Below are positions 30,818-39,603 of a DNA stretch of 64,000 bases, piece by piece. The first letter of the stretch is position 1. Each line of letters starts with the position of its first letter. Made by a program: the position numbers and the translations under genes. Under the pieces are notes generated by a model. It saw only the letters and a program-made list of their open reading frames with translations. It was not told the DNA's origin and did no database searches. Origin of the DNA: Lysobacteraceae bacterium 2PB (GTDB taxonomy: Bacteria > Pseudomonadota > Gammaproteobacteria > Xanthomonadales > Xanthomonadaceae); assembly GCA_005502915.1 (NCBI GenBank), contig SCMT01000015.1, positions 1-64,000 of the forward strand. Reading direction: 5' to 3'.

Positions 30818-31408
30818 GTGACCCGTTTCCTGGCCAGAACCCTCGCCATCGCTTCCCTGTGCATGCTGCCCCTGCTGGCCGGCGCTGCCGGCGGCGGCCT
30901 GCTCGACCACAGCTACCGCCCTCTGGCCGGCAAGGCGCCGGTGAACCTCAGCAAGACCTACGGCGGCCAGGTGCTCCTGGTGGTCAACACCGCCAGCAAA
31001 TGCGGCTTCACGCCGCAGTTCGAGGCCCTGGAGGCCCTGCATGCCCGCTACAAGCCGCGTGGTTTTGCCGTGCTGGGTTTTCCCTCCGGCGACTTCATGG
31101 GCCAGGAGTTCGACGAGGAAAAGAAGATCCATGAGTTCTGCACGCTGACCTACGGCGTGAAGTTCCCGATGTTCCAGAAGGTCAGCGTCACGGGAAAGAC
31201 CGCGACGCCGTTCTATCGCGATCTGGCGCAGGCCAGCGGCGAAAGCCCGAAATGGAACTTCCACAAGTACGTGATCGGCCGCGACGGCAAGGTCGTGGCC
31301 AGCTTCGGCAGCCGCACCAAGCCGGATGCGCCGGAAGTCGTGGCCGCCATCGAACAGGCGCTGAAGGCCCCGAAGCCGGCCGCTGTCCCGGCGCCGGCGG
31401 CGAAATGA
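30818..31408 (+). CDS. Exported glutathione peroxidase-family protein
   Basis: 196 residues from a GTG with GGAGG upstream. An N-terminal signal sequence (LARTLAIASLCMLPLLAGAA) predicts a periplasmic location. Peroxidatic Cys62 in NTASKCGFTPQ, Gln96 in the FPSGDFMGQE loop, and WNFHKYVIG with the catalytic Trp are present. The loop usually reads FPCNQFxxQE; here the second Cys is Ser, so thioredoxin-type disulfide resolution through that position is not possible. It reduces peroxides; electron donor unknown. The C terminus is Pro/Ala-rich. Confidence 0.9.
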   Translation: MTRFLARTLAIASLCMLPLLAGAAGGGLLDHSYRPLAGKAPVNLSKTYGGQVLLVVNTASKCGFTPQFEALEALHARYKPRGFAVLGFPSGDFMGQEFDEEKKIHEFCTLTYGVKFPMFQKVSVTGKTATPFYRDLAQASGESPKWNFHKYVIGRDGKVVASFGSRTKPDAPEVVAAIEQALKAPKPAAVPAPAAK

Positions 31409-31511
31409 TTGCCCGCATCCGCCCGGGCCGTGACAATACGCGGCTTGCATGGCCGCGCCGGGCCGGAGGTCCGGCGGCGGCCCCGACCCGACCGATTCCG
31501 TGGAGAGATCG

Positions 31512-32456
31512 ATGAGTGTTCGTTTTCGCGGCCTGGCCGCAGGGATGGCCGTCGCGGCGATGCTGTTCGCCGGCATGGCCCAGGCTGAGGAGAAAGCAGT
31601 GCTGACGACAGAGCGCGACAAGGTGAGTTACATGATCGGCGCCGATGTCGGCGGTTCGATTTCCAGCGTCGGCCCCGACCTCGACGTGGCTGCGTTCGAG
31701 CGCGCCCTGCGCAACGCCTTCGATGGCGGCAAGCCGCTGCTGACCGACGAGGAAGCGCGCTCGGTCGGCACTGCGCTCATGCAGCGCATCGGCGAGCGCA
31801 CCGGTCGCCCGGTCCCCGGACAGGCGCCGGGCGCGAAGGCGCCGGCCGTCGCCAAGGACAAGGTCGGCTACCTGGTCGGCACCGATGTCGGTCGATCGCT
31901 GGCGCCGATCAAGGACGAGATCGACGTCGCGGTCCTGCTGCAGGCCATGCGTACGCGCATGGCCGCCGGCAAGCTGCTGCTCACGGACGAGGAGATGAAT
32001 GGCATCCGCGACAGCTTCTCCAAGCGCATGCAGGCGAAGGAGGAGAGCCGCCTGGCCGGCCTCGCGCAGAAGAACGCCGAGGAGGGCGCGGCCTTCCTCG
32101 AAAAGAACAAGGGCCAGAAGGGCGTGATCGCCACGGCCTCGGGCCTGCAGTACATGGTGCTGCGCCAGGGCACCGGCCAGCGTCCGCGTCCCAGCGACCG
32201 GGTGCGCGTGCATTACCACGGCACGCTGCTCGACGGCACCGTGTTCGACAGTTCCTACGATCGCGGCCAGCCCGCCGAATTCGGCCTCAGCCAGGTGATC
32301 GCCGGCTGGACCGAAGGCGTGGCGCTGATGCCGGTCGGCGCGAAGTACCGGTTCTGGATTCCCGCGTCGCTGGCCTACGGCGAGCGCGGCAGTCCGCCGA
32401 CCATCGGCCCCGGCGCGACCCTCGTGTTCGACGTCGAACTGCTCGACGTGCTCTGA
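31512..32456 (+). CDS. FKBP-type peptidyl-prolyl isomerase with duplicated N domain
   Basis: 314 residues, signal peptide ending AGMAQA. Two copies of the FKBP-N dimerisation module occur in tandem: about 35-93 ([26 protein letters not shown]) and 115-173 ([26 protein letters not shown]), joined by a Pro/Ala linker. The C-terminal FKBP domain (222-314) has [18 protein letters not shown] and [12 protein letters not shown]. Periplasmic proline isomerase/chaperone. ATG follows GGAGAG. It lies 103 bases upstream of a second FKBP gene with a single N module. Confidence 0.93.
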   Translation: MSVRFRGLAAGMAVAAMLFAGMAQAEEKAVLTTERDKVSYMIGADVGGSISSVGPDLDVAAFERALRNAFDGGKPLLTDEEARSVGTALMQRIGERTGRPVPGQAPGAKAPAVAKDKVGYLVGTDVGRSLAPIKDEIDVAVLLQAMRTRMAAGKLLLTDEEMNGIRDSFSKRMQAKEESRLAGLAQKNAEEGAAFLEKNKGQKGVIATASGLQYMVLRQGTGQRPRPSDRVRVHYHGTLLDGTVFDSSYDRGQPAEFGLSQVIAGWTEGVALMPVGAKYRFWIPASLAYGERGSPPTIGPGATLVFDVELLDVL

Positions 32457-32559
32457 CGCGACCGCGCCCCGTTTTCCCGATTTCCGCAGCGTTCCCGCCA
32501 TTCCCCCCTCAACCCAACCGCGCCGCAAGGGCGGCGCGTTCCACCCAGGAGTTTTCCAG

Positions 32560-33369
32560 ATGAAACTGTCGCGTCATGTGACCCTCGCCGTGGCCACGGC
32601 CTCGTGCGTCCTCGCGCTCGCCGCGTGCAAGCCGATCGACAAGGACGCCGCCGCCGAAGGCGACAAGAAGGCCGCCGAAGCCGGCAACAAGGACAGCAAG
32701 GACGGCGCGCTCAAGATCCCGGGCCTCGCGACCGAGAAGCAGCAGGTCAGCTACATGATCGGCATGGACATCGGCAAGTCGCTCAAGCCGATGAAGGACG
32801 AACTGGACCTGGCGACGCTCGAGCGCGCGATCAAGGACACCTTCGCCGACAAGAAGCCGCTGCTGACCGACGAGCAGGCGATGCAGGTCATGCAGGGCTT
32901 CGCCCAGAAGATGCAGGCCAAGCAGCAGGAAGAAATGGCCAAGAAGCAGGCCGAGATGGAAGCCCAGGGCAAGAAGAACATCGAGGAAGGCGCCAAGTTC
33001 CTCGCCGAGAACGGCAAGAAGCCGGGCGTGCAGACCACGGCCTCGGGCCTGCAGTACCAGGTCGTCACCGAAGGCAAGGGTCCGAAGCCGAAGGCCGACC
33101 AGACCGTGAAGGTGCACTACACCGGCACGCTGCTCGACGGCACCAAGTTCGACAGCTCGCACGACCGCAACGAACCGGCGCAGTTCATGCTGAACGCCGT
33201 GGTGCCGGGCTGGACCGAAGCCCTGCAGCTGATGCCGGTCGGCAGCAAGTACAAGCTGTGGATCCCGTCGAAGCTCGGCTACGGCGAGCAGGGCACCCCG
33301 GGTGGCCCGATCCCGCCGAACGCCACCCTGGTGTTCGAAGTCGAACTGCTGGAAATCGTCAAGCAGTAA
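32560..33369 (+). CDS. fkpA: FkpA/Mip-like peptidyl-prolyl isomerase lipoprotein
   Basis: 269 residues. The N terminus carries a lipobox LAAC, so unlike E. coli FkpA it is probably lipid-anchored, as Mip-type proteins often are. One FKBP-N module ([25 protein letters not shown]), a long Lys/Gln/Glu-rich helix, then the FKBP domain ([43 protein letters not shown]). It assists folding in the periplasm. ATG preceded by CAGGAG. Confidence 0.93.
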   Translation: MKLSRHVTLAVATASCVLALAACKPIDKDAAAEGDKKAAEAGNKDSKDGALKIPGLATEKQQVSYMIGMDIGKSLKPMKDELDLATLERAIKDTFADKKPLLTDEQAMQVMQGFAQKMQAKQQEEMAKKQAEMEAQGKKNIEEGAKFLAENGKKPGVQTTASGLQYQVVTEGKGPKPKADQTVKVHYTGTLLDGTKFDSSHDRNEPAQFMLNAVVPGWTEALQLMPVGSKYKLWIPSKLGYGEQGTPGGPIPPNATLVFEVELLEIVKQ

Positions 33370-33429
33370 AGCGACCATCGCGTGGTGCGCTGTGTCGCCC
33401 CGTCTCCCAGCGGGGACGATGCGGCGCCG

Positions 33430-33455
33430 GGGGCCGGAGCCGAGGTTCCGGCCCC
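33430..33455 (+). terminator. Hairpin after fkpA
   Basis: GGGGCCGGA and TCCGGCCCC form a 9-bp stem with an 8-base loop, followed by TTGCGTTTC. It separates fkpA from ugd. Confidence 0.55.
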
Positions 33456-33533
33456 TTGCGTTTCGGCTTCCGCGCGGATCATCGCGCGCGAACCCACCCC
33501 CCAGATCGATATCACGACATTCGAGAGGCCCCC

Positions 33534-34877
33534 ATGCGCGTCACCATTTTCGGCACCGGCTATGTCGGCCTGGTCACCGGCACCTGTCTGGCCGAAGTCG
33601 GGCATGAAGTGATCTGCGTCGACATCGACGCCGCCAAGATCGACGGCCTGTGCAACGGCATCATCCCGATCTACGAGCCGGGCCTGGAACCCATGGTCAA
33701 GGCCAATCACGCCGAAGGCCGCCTGCATTTCACCACCGACGCCGCCTCCGCAATCGCGCATGGCGACGTGATCTTCATCGCCGTCGGCACGCCGCCGGAC
33801 GAGGACGGCAGCGCCGACCTGCAGTACGTGCTGGCGGTGGCGAAGACCATCGGCACCCATCTGCAGAAGCCGGCGGTGGTCGTCGACAAGTCGACCGTGC
33901 CGGTCGGCACCGCCGACAAGGTGCGCGCCGCGATCGCCGATGCGCTGGCCGCGCGTGGTGCCGATGTCGCCTACGACGTGGTGTCGAACCCCGAATTCCT
34001 GAAGGAGGGCGCGGCGGTCGAGGACTGCATGCGTCCCGATCGCATCGTGATCGGCGCCGACAGCGCGTCCGCGATCGACAAGCTGAAGAAGCTGTATGCG
34101 CCCTTCAACCGCAACCATGAGCGCATCGTGGTGATGGACGTGCGTTCCGCCGAGCTGACCAAGTACGCTGCAAACGCGATGCTGGCGACCAAGATCAGCT
34201 TCATGAACGAGATCGCCAACATCGCCGAGAAGGTCGGCGCCGACGTGGAGATGGTGCGCCAGGGCATCGGCTCCGACCCGCGCATCGGCTGGCACTTCAT
34301 CTATCCGGGCGCCGGCTACGGCGGTTCGTGCTTCCCGAAGGACGTGCAGGCGCTGGCGCGCACCGCGCAGCAGCATGGCTACCATGCAGAGCTGCTGGAT
34401 GCCGTCGAGTCGGTGAACCACCGCCAGAAGGCGCATCTGTTCGAACTGATCGAGCGCCACTACGGCAGCAGCGACCTGCGCGGCAAGACCTTCGCGGTCT
34501 GGGGCCTGGCCTTCAAGCCGAACACCGACGACATGCGCGAAGCCTCGAGTCGCCGCCTGCTGCAGCTGCTGTGGGATGCCGGCGCGAACGTGCGCGCCTT
34601 CGACCCTGAGGCTGCGCACGAGGCGCAGCGCATCTTCGGCGAACGTGAGGATCTGGTCCTGTGCGAACACGCGCCCGAGGCGCTACAGGGCGCCGACGCA
34701 CTGGTCGTCATCACCGAGTGGAAGCAGTTCCGCAGCCCGGATTTCGCGAAGCTGAAGTCGGCGCTGAAGGACGCGGTGGTGTTCGACGGCCGCAACCTGT
34801 ACGACCCGGCCGAAGTGGAGGCTGCCGGCGTGGCCTACTACGGTATCGGCCGTGGTCGTTCGATCCGGTCGCATTGA
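33534..34877 (+). CDS. ugd: UDP-glucose 6-dehydrogenase
   Basis: 447 residues. NAD motif [11 protein letters not shown] at the N terminus, the [10 protein letters not shown] and [14 protein letters not shown] signatures, and catalytic Cys266 in [10 protein letters not shown]. It oxidises UDP-glucose to UDP-glucuronate with two NAD, feeding exopolysaccharide and LPS sugars. ATG has GAGAGG upstream. slyX follows after 12 bases. Confidence 0.97.
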   Translation: MRVTIFGTGYVGLVTGTCLAEVGHEVICVDIDAAKIDGLCNGIIPIYEPGLEPMVKANHAEGRLHFTTDAASAIAHGDVIFIAVGTPPDEDGSADLQYVLAVAKTIGTHLQKPAVVVDKSTVPVGTADKVRAAIADALAARGADVAYDVVSNPEFLKEGAAVEDCMRPDRIVIGADSASAIDKLKKLYAPFNRNHERIVVMDVRSAELTKYAANAMLATKISFMNEIANIAEKVGADVEMVRQGIGSDPRIGWHFIYPGAGYGGSCFPKDVQALARTAQQHGYHAELLDAVESVNHRQKAHLFELIERHYGSSDLRGKTFAVWGLAFKPNTDDMREASSRRLLQLLWDAGANVRAFDPEAAHEAQRIFGEREDLVLCEHAPEALQGADALVVITEWKQFRSPDFAKLKSALKDAVVFDGRNLYDPAEVEAAGVAYYGIGRGRSIRSH

Positions 34878-34889
34878 TCGGGCACTGCC

Positions 34890-35117
34890 ATGACCTCCGC
34901 ACACGACGCCAGCCTGGAAGCACGCGTGGTCGAGCTCGAAACCCGGCTCGCGTTCCAGGAACACGCCATGACCGAGCTCAGCGACGCCTTGGCCGAGCTG
35001 CGCATTGAAGCCGCGCGCAGCGCCGACCTGCTGCGCCGCGTGCTGGAAGACCTGAAACTCCATCGCGGCGACCTGATGGCCGACCCGGCCAGCGAGCCGC
35101 CGCCTCCCCACTACTGA
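34890..35117 (+). CDS. slyX: SlyX-family protein
   Basis: 75 residues, almost entirely a heptad-patterned coiled coil (LEARVVELETRLAFQEHAMTEL onward in parts) ending in the family's PPPPHY. Role unknown; E. coli slyX neighbours slyD. Here it sits between ugd and a YaiL-like gene, with short gaps of 12 and 15 bases, so it is probably co-transcribed. Confidence 0.93.
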   Translation: MTSAHDASLEARVVELETRLAFQEHAMTELSDALAELRIEAARSADLLRRVLEDLKLHRGDLMADPASEPPPPHY

Positions 35118-35132
35118 TCCGATCCGACCGTC

Positions 35133-35819
35133 ATGAGCGATTCCCTCCGCGACCAGTTGCTCGGGCTCGGCTTCAAGCCGGCACCGAAGCCGGAACGAAC
35201 CGAGAAGCCCGCGCACAAGCAGGGCAGCGGCCATGGCAAGCCCCAGGGCGGCCAGCAGGCGCGTGACCAGAAGCCCGGGCAGGGCGCCCGGCCTGACGCC
35301 AGGCCAGGCAGCGGTCGGCCCGATGCCCGGCGCCCTGGCGGACGCAAGCCCGGCGGCAGGCCGCAGGGGCAGGGCAAGCCACCGCGTACCCAGGAAGAGA
35401 TCGACCTCGCCAAGGCCTACGCGATCCGCGCGCAGCGCGAGAAGGAAGAGCGGATCGAAGCCGAGCGCGTGAAGCAGGAGGAAGCACGCCTGCGTCGCGA
35501 AGCGAAGGCGAAACTGGCCGAACTGCTCAAGGACAAGACGCTCAACGACAAGGACGCCGATATCGCGCGTCATTTCGAGTACGGCGGCAAGATCAAGCGC
35601 ATCTACGTCAATGAAGCCCAGCTCAGGCAGCTCAACGCCGGTGAACTGGGCGTGGTGCAGCTCGACGGCCGCTACCAACTGGTGACCGCCGAACTGCTGG
35701 CCGAGGCCGAGGCGATCTTCCCGCCCGCGATCGCGCTCAAGGTCGATCCGAACGCCGTGCCCGGCGACGATCCCTATGCCGACCCGAAATACCAGGTGCC
35801 CGACGACCTGGTCTGGTGA
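35133..35819 (+). CDS. DUF2058/YaiL-family protein
   Basis: 228 residues. N terminus SDSLRDQLLGLGF, then a long Lys/Gly/Gln/Arg/Pro-rich disordered stretch (about 15-95), a charged helix, and the conserved domain HFEYGGKIKRIYVNEAQLRQL to the end DPYADPKYQVPDDLVW. The family is predicted to bind nucleic acid or nucleoprotein; function unproven. Follows slyX by 15 bases. Confidence 0.92.
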   Translation: MSDSLRDQLLGLGFKPAPKPERTEKPAHKQGSGHGKPQGGQQARDQKPGQGARPDARPGSGRPDARRPGGRKPGGRPQGQGKPPRTQEEIDLAKAYAIRAQREKEERIEAERVKQEEARLRREAKAKLAELLKDKTLNDKDADIARHFEYGGKIKRIYVNEAQLRQLNAGELGVVQLDGRYQLVTAELLAEAEAIFPPAIALKVDPNAVPGDDPYADPKYQVPDDLVW

Positions 35820-35856
35820 CCGTGCGGTGCGACATCGCCATCTGCTGCTGAAACGA

Positions 35857-35880
35857 CGAAGGCCCCGCGAGGGGCCTTCG
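35857..35880. terminator. Hairpin terminator between convergent genes
   Basis: CGAAGGCCCC-GCGA-GGGGCCTTCG, a perfect 10-bp stem between the yaiL-like gene and the convergent papain-like gene. Confidence 0.65.
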
Positions 35881-35915
35881 CTGCTTTCGTATCGCCGGAG
35901 ATCGTCGAGAGGCTC

Positions 35916-36626
35916 TCAGAACAGCTCGTCGATCGGCGTGGCGAGCAGGGCCTCGGCGCGATGCGCGTACTCGCGGATCGTCGAGATGCCGAGGTCGCGG
36001 ACCAGGCGGTGCGCGGTGTGCGGCAGCGGCGAGTCGGCGATGTCGTGCGGGGCGATGTTCTTGCCTGAGACGTCGGGCAGCAGGTGGATGCCGGCGGCGG
36101 CGTAGCAGTGCTGGACCATGGCCGAGCAGTACAGTGCGCCTTCCTTCGCGAGCAGGTTGTCGCGCTTGCGCAGGCGGGTGCTGTACATCGCGAGCATGGT
36201 GCCGACCAGCTCGCTCAGCGAATAGCTGGCCAGGCCCGAGAGCAGGTCGAGGCCGGCGCCGACCACACGACGGGTCTGGGCCTCGTCGAGTCCGAAGTCG
36301 AGGATGGCGATGTTCGGGAATTCGTTCGCGTCGAAATAGCGCGCGACGCGGTTTTCCTGCACGCCCAGGCGCATCTGCTTGTAGCGCAGGTCGAGGTCGG
36401 ACTCGATCACCCACCAGTGCCCGTCGCTGCGCCGTTCGCTGAACAGGAAGGCATGCGACCACAGGCTGCGGTGGCCGTCGTCTGTCAGCGGCGCCTGCGA
36501 CTTGCGGATGACCTTGCTGATCCAGTCGCCGCCGGCGCACAGGCCGATGCGGCCCGGTGCGGCGTGACGCTGGATGAAGGCTTCGTTGCTGGACGCGGCG
36601 GGCGCGTCGTCGTGGTCTTCGCTCAT
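35916..36626 (-). CDS. Permuted papain-like (NlpC/P60, YiiX-type) protein
   Basis: 236 residues, no signal peptide. An early His in LWSHAFLFSE (His58), an acidic residue in WWVIESDLD (Glu75) and a later Cys in LYCSAMVQHCY (Cys167) occur in the His-then-Cys order of circularly permuted NlpC/P60 enzymes such as YiiX. GRIGLCAGGDWISKVI resembles the N-terminal strand of that group. Substrate unknown: peptidoglycan peptide, lipid or thioester are possible. Its ATG overlaps the stop of the upstream hydrolase gene by four bases. Confidence 0.65.
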   Translation of the reverse strand: MSEDHDDAPAASSNEAFIQRHAAPGRIGLCAGGDWISKVIRKSQAPLTDDGHRSLWSHAFLFSERRSDGHWWVIESDLDLRYKQMRLGVQENRVARYFDANEFPNIAILDFGLDEAQTRRVVGAGLDLLSGLASYSLSELVGTMLAMYSTRLRKRDNLLAKEGALYCSAMVQHCYAAAGIHLLPDVSGKNIAPHDIADSPLPHTAHRLVRDLGISTIREYAHRAEALLATPIDELF

Positions 36627-37444
36627 GCTGCGGTGCTCTCCCTGGCCGCCATCATATCGGCGATGGCCTCGCGGATCAGGCCTGCCGTGGCCTGCGGATC
36701 CTCCATGGGGAACAGATGGCTGCCCGGGTGCCAGTACCAGCGTGGACCGACCAGCGCCCGCGTGGCGCGGTGCCCGATGTGGCGCAGCTCCCGGCTGCGG
36801 CGCCCGCCGATGAAGGCCACTGGCACGCGCAGCTCGGCGGCGGCGCGGACCGTGCGCAGGCTCGGCAGTGCCCGGTAGATACGGTATTCGACGTGGCGGT
36901 CGAACAGCAGGGTGCGCGCGCCGCGCCCGTCCGGCATCGTGCAGTGCTCGGCGTAGTCGCGCAGCACATCGGGATGCCAGCGCCGGAACATGCGCTTGGC
37001 ATGGTAGTGCGCATGCGCGGCTTCGATATCCGGCCAGTGCTGGCGTCGCTGCAGGGTCTGCGCCAGCGGCATCACCAGGCGGTCCAGGCCGGTGAGATGG
37101 CCCAGCCGCACCATCGTCGCGCTCAACCCCGCGATCAGCGGCGAATCGAGCAGCACGATGCCGTCGACGCGCCCCTGCAGCCGCCCGGCGGCGAGCACGC
37201 TGAGGTAGCCGCCGAGCGAATGGCCGACCAGCCAGGTGCGCCCCGCATGCGGAGGCTGGGCCTGCACGAATTCGACCAGCTCGTCGACCAGGTAAGGCCA
37301 GTCCGGCGTCACCGGCCGCACGGGATCGTGGCCGAAGCGCAGCACGCCCACCGGATCGAAGTCCGGTCGCAGCGCATCGAACAGCTGCCGGTAGACCGGC
37401 AGCGGGAAACCGTTGGCGTGGGAGAAGACGAGGCGGTCGGTCAT
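36623..37444 (-). CDS. Alpha/beta hydrolase
   Basis: 273 residues. Starts MTDRLVFSHANGFP (the oxyanion-region HxNGFP), nucleophile Ser76 in VGHSLGGYLS, Asp candidate in the RVPVAFIGG region and His in HPGSHLFPME. Typical of small soluble esterases or lipases; substrate unknown. ATG at 37444 is taken because the fold begins there. It follows the autotransporter gene by 28 bases and overlaps the papain-like gene by ATGA, so the four genes from 41700 to 35916 may form one transcript. Confidence 0.88.
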   Translation of the reverse strand: MTDRLVFSHANGFPLPVYRQLFDALRPDFDPVGVLRFGHDPVRPVTPDWPYLVDELVEFVQAQPPHAGRTWLVGHSLGGYLSVLAAGRLQGRVDGIVLLDSPLIAGLSATMVRLGHLTGLDRLVMPLAQTLQRRQHWPDIEAAHAHYHAKRMFRRWHPDVLRDYAEHCTMPDGRGARTLLFDRHVEYRIYRALPSLRTVRAAAELRVPVAFIGGRRSRELRHIGHRATRALVGPRWYWHPGSHLFPMEDPQATAGLIREAIADMMAARESTAA

Positions 37445-37472
37445 GCTGGCGATCGTGCGAAGGCGGGATTCC

Positions 37473-39569
37473 TCAAAAGTGGATGGTGTAGGCTGCGCCA
37501 AAACCGAAGCGCGTGTTGCCCGAGTAGTCGGCATGCATCGAAAGCAGCAATGAGGAAGAAGTTCCCAGTCGGTGATCGAGGTCGATGCCGGCTCGCCCCA
37601 AAGTGCGCTCTGCATGCTCGAACGATGTTTCGGTAACAAGAGGAACGCCTGGGTCAACCCGAATGGTCGCTTGCGGAGAAAACAGGTCGCGCGAAATCTC
37701 GACCGAGGGCAGCAGGCGGGTCCGATCACTGATATCGATCGCTCCCTTGAGGCCAAGGGATAGGCTGGCGGTCTCCTGTTTCGAACCGCTGAATTTTGCT
37801 GGAAAAGCACCGAGCCTTTCCTCGAACGGTTCGGATTCCGATCGCATCCAGTCGATGGATGCATGGGGCGAAATGCTCGTTCCACCGATACGCCATGCCT
37901 CGCGCGCCGTGCCCATGACGCGGATCGACCATGCGTGTCCCGAGGGGTGGGCAATGGACGAATCGACACGGCTCCCATTGCGGTATTCCCGGACCGTACG
38001 CATGTCGAATTCCGTGCGTGCGACAACGATGTCCACCTGAGTCGTTTTCCCCGCGTTGATCCCGGCCCTGAAGATCAACTGATCGAGCGTCGAGCGTGAC
38101 GAGAACAGTCCAGGACGGCTTTCTCGGGCTGTGACCCGGGTCATGCCGACGCCCATCTTCAGTCGATCGAAGAGGCGGCAGCCGGCGATTTCGCGTGATT
38201 GCTGCCGGTGCTCATCGTCGTTCCCATGATGAACGGAGGCGGCGATCCAGCCGCAATTCCTGTCATCGTGACTCAGATGCATGTCGAAGAGGCTGCGTCT
38301 GGAGGAATGCGCGAGGTATTGCCGAGGCAGCAAGGAAGCGTTGTTCGCGATGGATCGGGATGTCATGTCCAGCGAGAGAGTGAAAGCTGGGATATCAGTG
38401 ATCACGCCTGCAGTGCCGTCCTTGATACGGGCAACCCAATAGCTATCCCGTCCCATCAGCGTGTCGCGTCCCTGTCCAATCACGATGTTGCCGTCGCGGT
38501 TGGTATCGATGGCATTCGTCAGAAGTAAGCCGGTCGGCAGTACGACGCCATGTTCGCCAAGCCAGGCATCGATGGACTGCATGCCGGCAGTTTGTGTCCA
38601 TCTGAACGCGCGGGCTCCTTCGATCTGATTTGTACCGGCAATATTCCGGAAGCCCGATGATCCGACGATGACGTTGCCGTCGGCCGAGATAGCGCTCGCG
38701 CGGGAAACGGCATGGCCAGCAAGAGATCCCAGCGCGGACATGCCATCCGCTTCGCGCCAACGGAATGCCTGTAGGCCGGCATTGCCTGTAATCGCGTTTC
38801 CGTCCGCGGAGACGTCGATCGCGACGCTTCCAGCGCCTGTACCGTTCAATTCGCCCAGCGAGCGTAGTCCGCTGGATTGGTTCCACAGGAAAGCCTGGCA
38901 GCCGGTTGTCTGCAGGAGGGATGGCAACTGCGCGCAGGACGCCCCGGCCACGACGGAGCCGTCATGCGATGCCGCGTTTGCGATGCTGTCCCTGTGTCCC
39001 GGCAGTTGGCCGAGATTCAATGCGGGCATGCCCGTGCGCCACACCGTAGCCGTGTGTTCTAGAAAGCCGTTGAGTGATGCGCCGACGACGGTGCTGCCAT
39101 CGCCTGAAACGCCTCTTGCCGTGCTTTGGTTATATCTTGGAGGGCGACCGGACGAATCGATCACTTCGACCGGTGCCAGCAATTCGAAGCCAGTCTGTTG
39201 GGTCCATCGGAATGCGGTCTGGAATCGGCAGAAACTCGTGCATGCTTCGGCCCTTGTCCCGACGATCGTGGATCCGTTGGCATCGATGCCGGAAACGCGA
39301 TATCTGTAGGTTCTCAGATCTGGTGCTTCCGGTGCGACAAGTGCCCCCGTTTCGGTGACCCACGCGAGCTGGAAACGATCCACTGCCCATGGATCCGTAT
39401 TGGTTCTCAGGTGGCCTGCGATAGTGCGCCCGTCCGCAGAAATCGAAATGGCTTCGAAACTGGATGGCAGGTTGACGATGGGTTCGGCGGCAAAGCATGT
39501 TCCATACGTCATCGAAATGGCCAGCGCGAGGCTGTGCTTCGAGAAGATGCGGTGGCTCCCATGCATCAT
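37473..39569 (-). CDS. HAF-repeat autotransporter 1
   Basis: 698 residues. Signal peptide (LALAISMTYGTCFA), then about eight HAF/beta-propeller-like repeats with the core ISADGxxIVG (for example VSGDGSTVVGASLNG, VSADGNAITGNAG, ISADGNVIVGSSG) and FRWTQ...G strands, up to about residue 395. The last ~270 residues form an autotransporter beta-barrel ending in Phe (YTIHF). It should be displayed on or released from the outer membrane by type V secretion; ligand unknown. No strong ribosome site precedes the ATG, which lies 34 bases after the stop of a same-length paralogue. Base composition is less GC-rich than the flanks. Confidence 0.9.
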   Translation of the reverse strand: MMHGSHRIFSKHSLALAISMTYGTCFAAEPIVNLPSSFEAISISADGRTIAGHLRTNTDPWAVDRFQLAWVTETGALVAPEAPDLRTYRYRVSGIDANGSTIVGTRAEACTSFCRFQTAFRWTQQTGFELLAPVEVIDSSGRPPRYNQSTARGVSGDGSTVVGASLNGFLEHTATVWRTGMPALNLGQLPGHRDSIANAASHDGSVVAGASCAQLPSLLQTTGCQAFLWNQSSGLRSLGELNGTGAGSVAIDVSADGNAITGNAGLQAFRWREADGMSALGSLAGHAVSRASAISADGNVIVGSSGFRNIAGTNQIEGARAFRWTQTAGMQSIDAWLGEHGVVLPTGLLLTNAIDTNRDGNIVIGQGRDTLMGRDSYWVARIKDGTAGVITDIPAFTLSLDMTSRSIANNASLLPRQYLAHSSRRSLFDMHLSHDDRNCGWIAASVHHGNDDEHRQQSREIAGCRLFDRLKMGVGMTRVTARESRPGLFSSRSTLDQLIFRAGINAGKTTQVDIVVARTEFDMRTVREYRNGSRVDSSIAHPSGHAWSIRVMGTAREAWRIGGTSISPHASIDWMRSESEPFEERLGAFPAKFSGSKQETASLSLGLKGAIDISDRTRLLPSVEISRDLFSPQATIRVDPGVPLVTETSFEHAERTLGRAGIDLDHRLGTSSSLLLSMHADYSGNTRFGFGAAYTIHF

Positions 39570-39603
39570 GGCTGTTTAATTGAGTAGATTGCGATGTCCG
39601 AGA

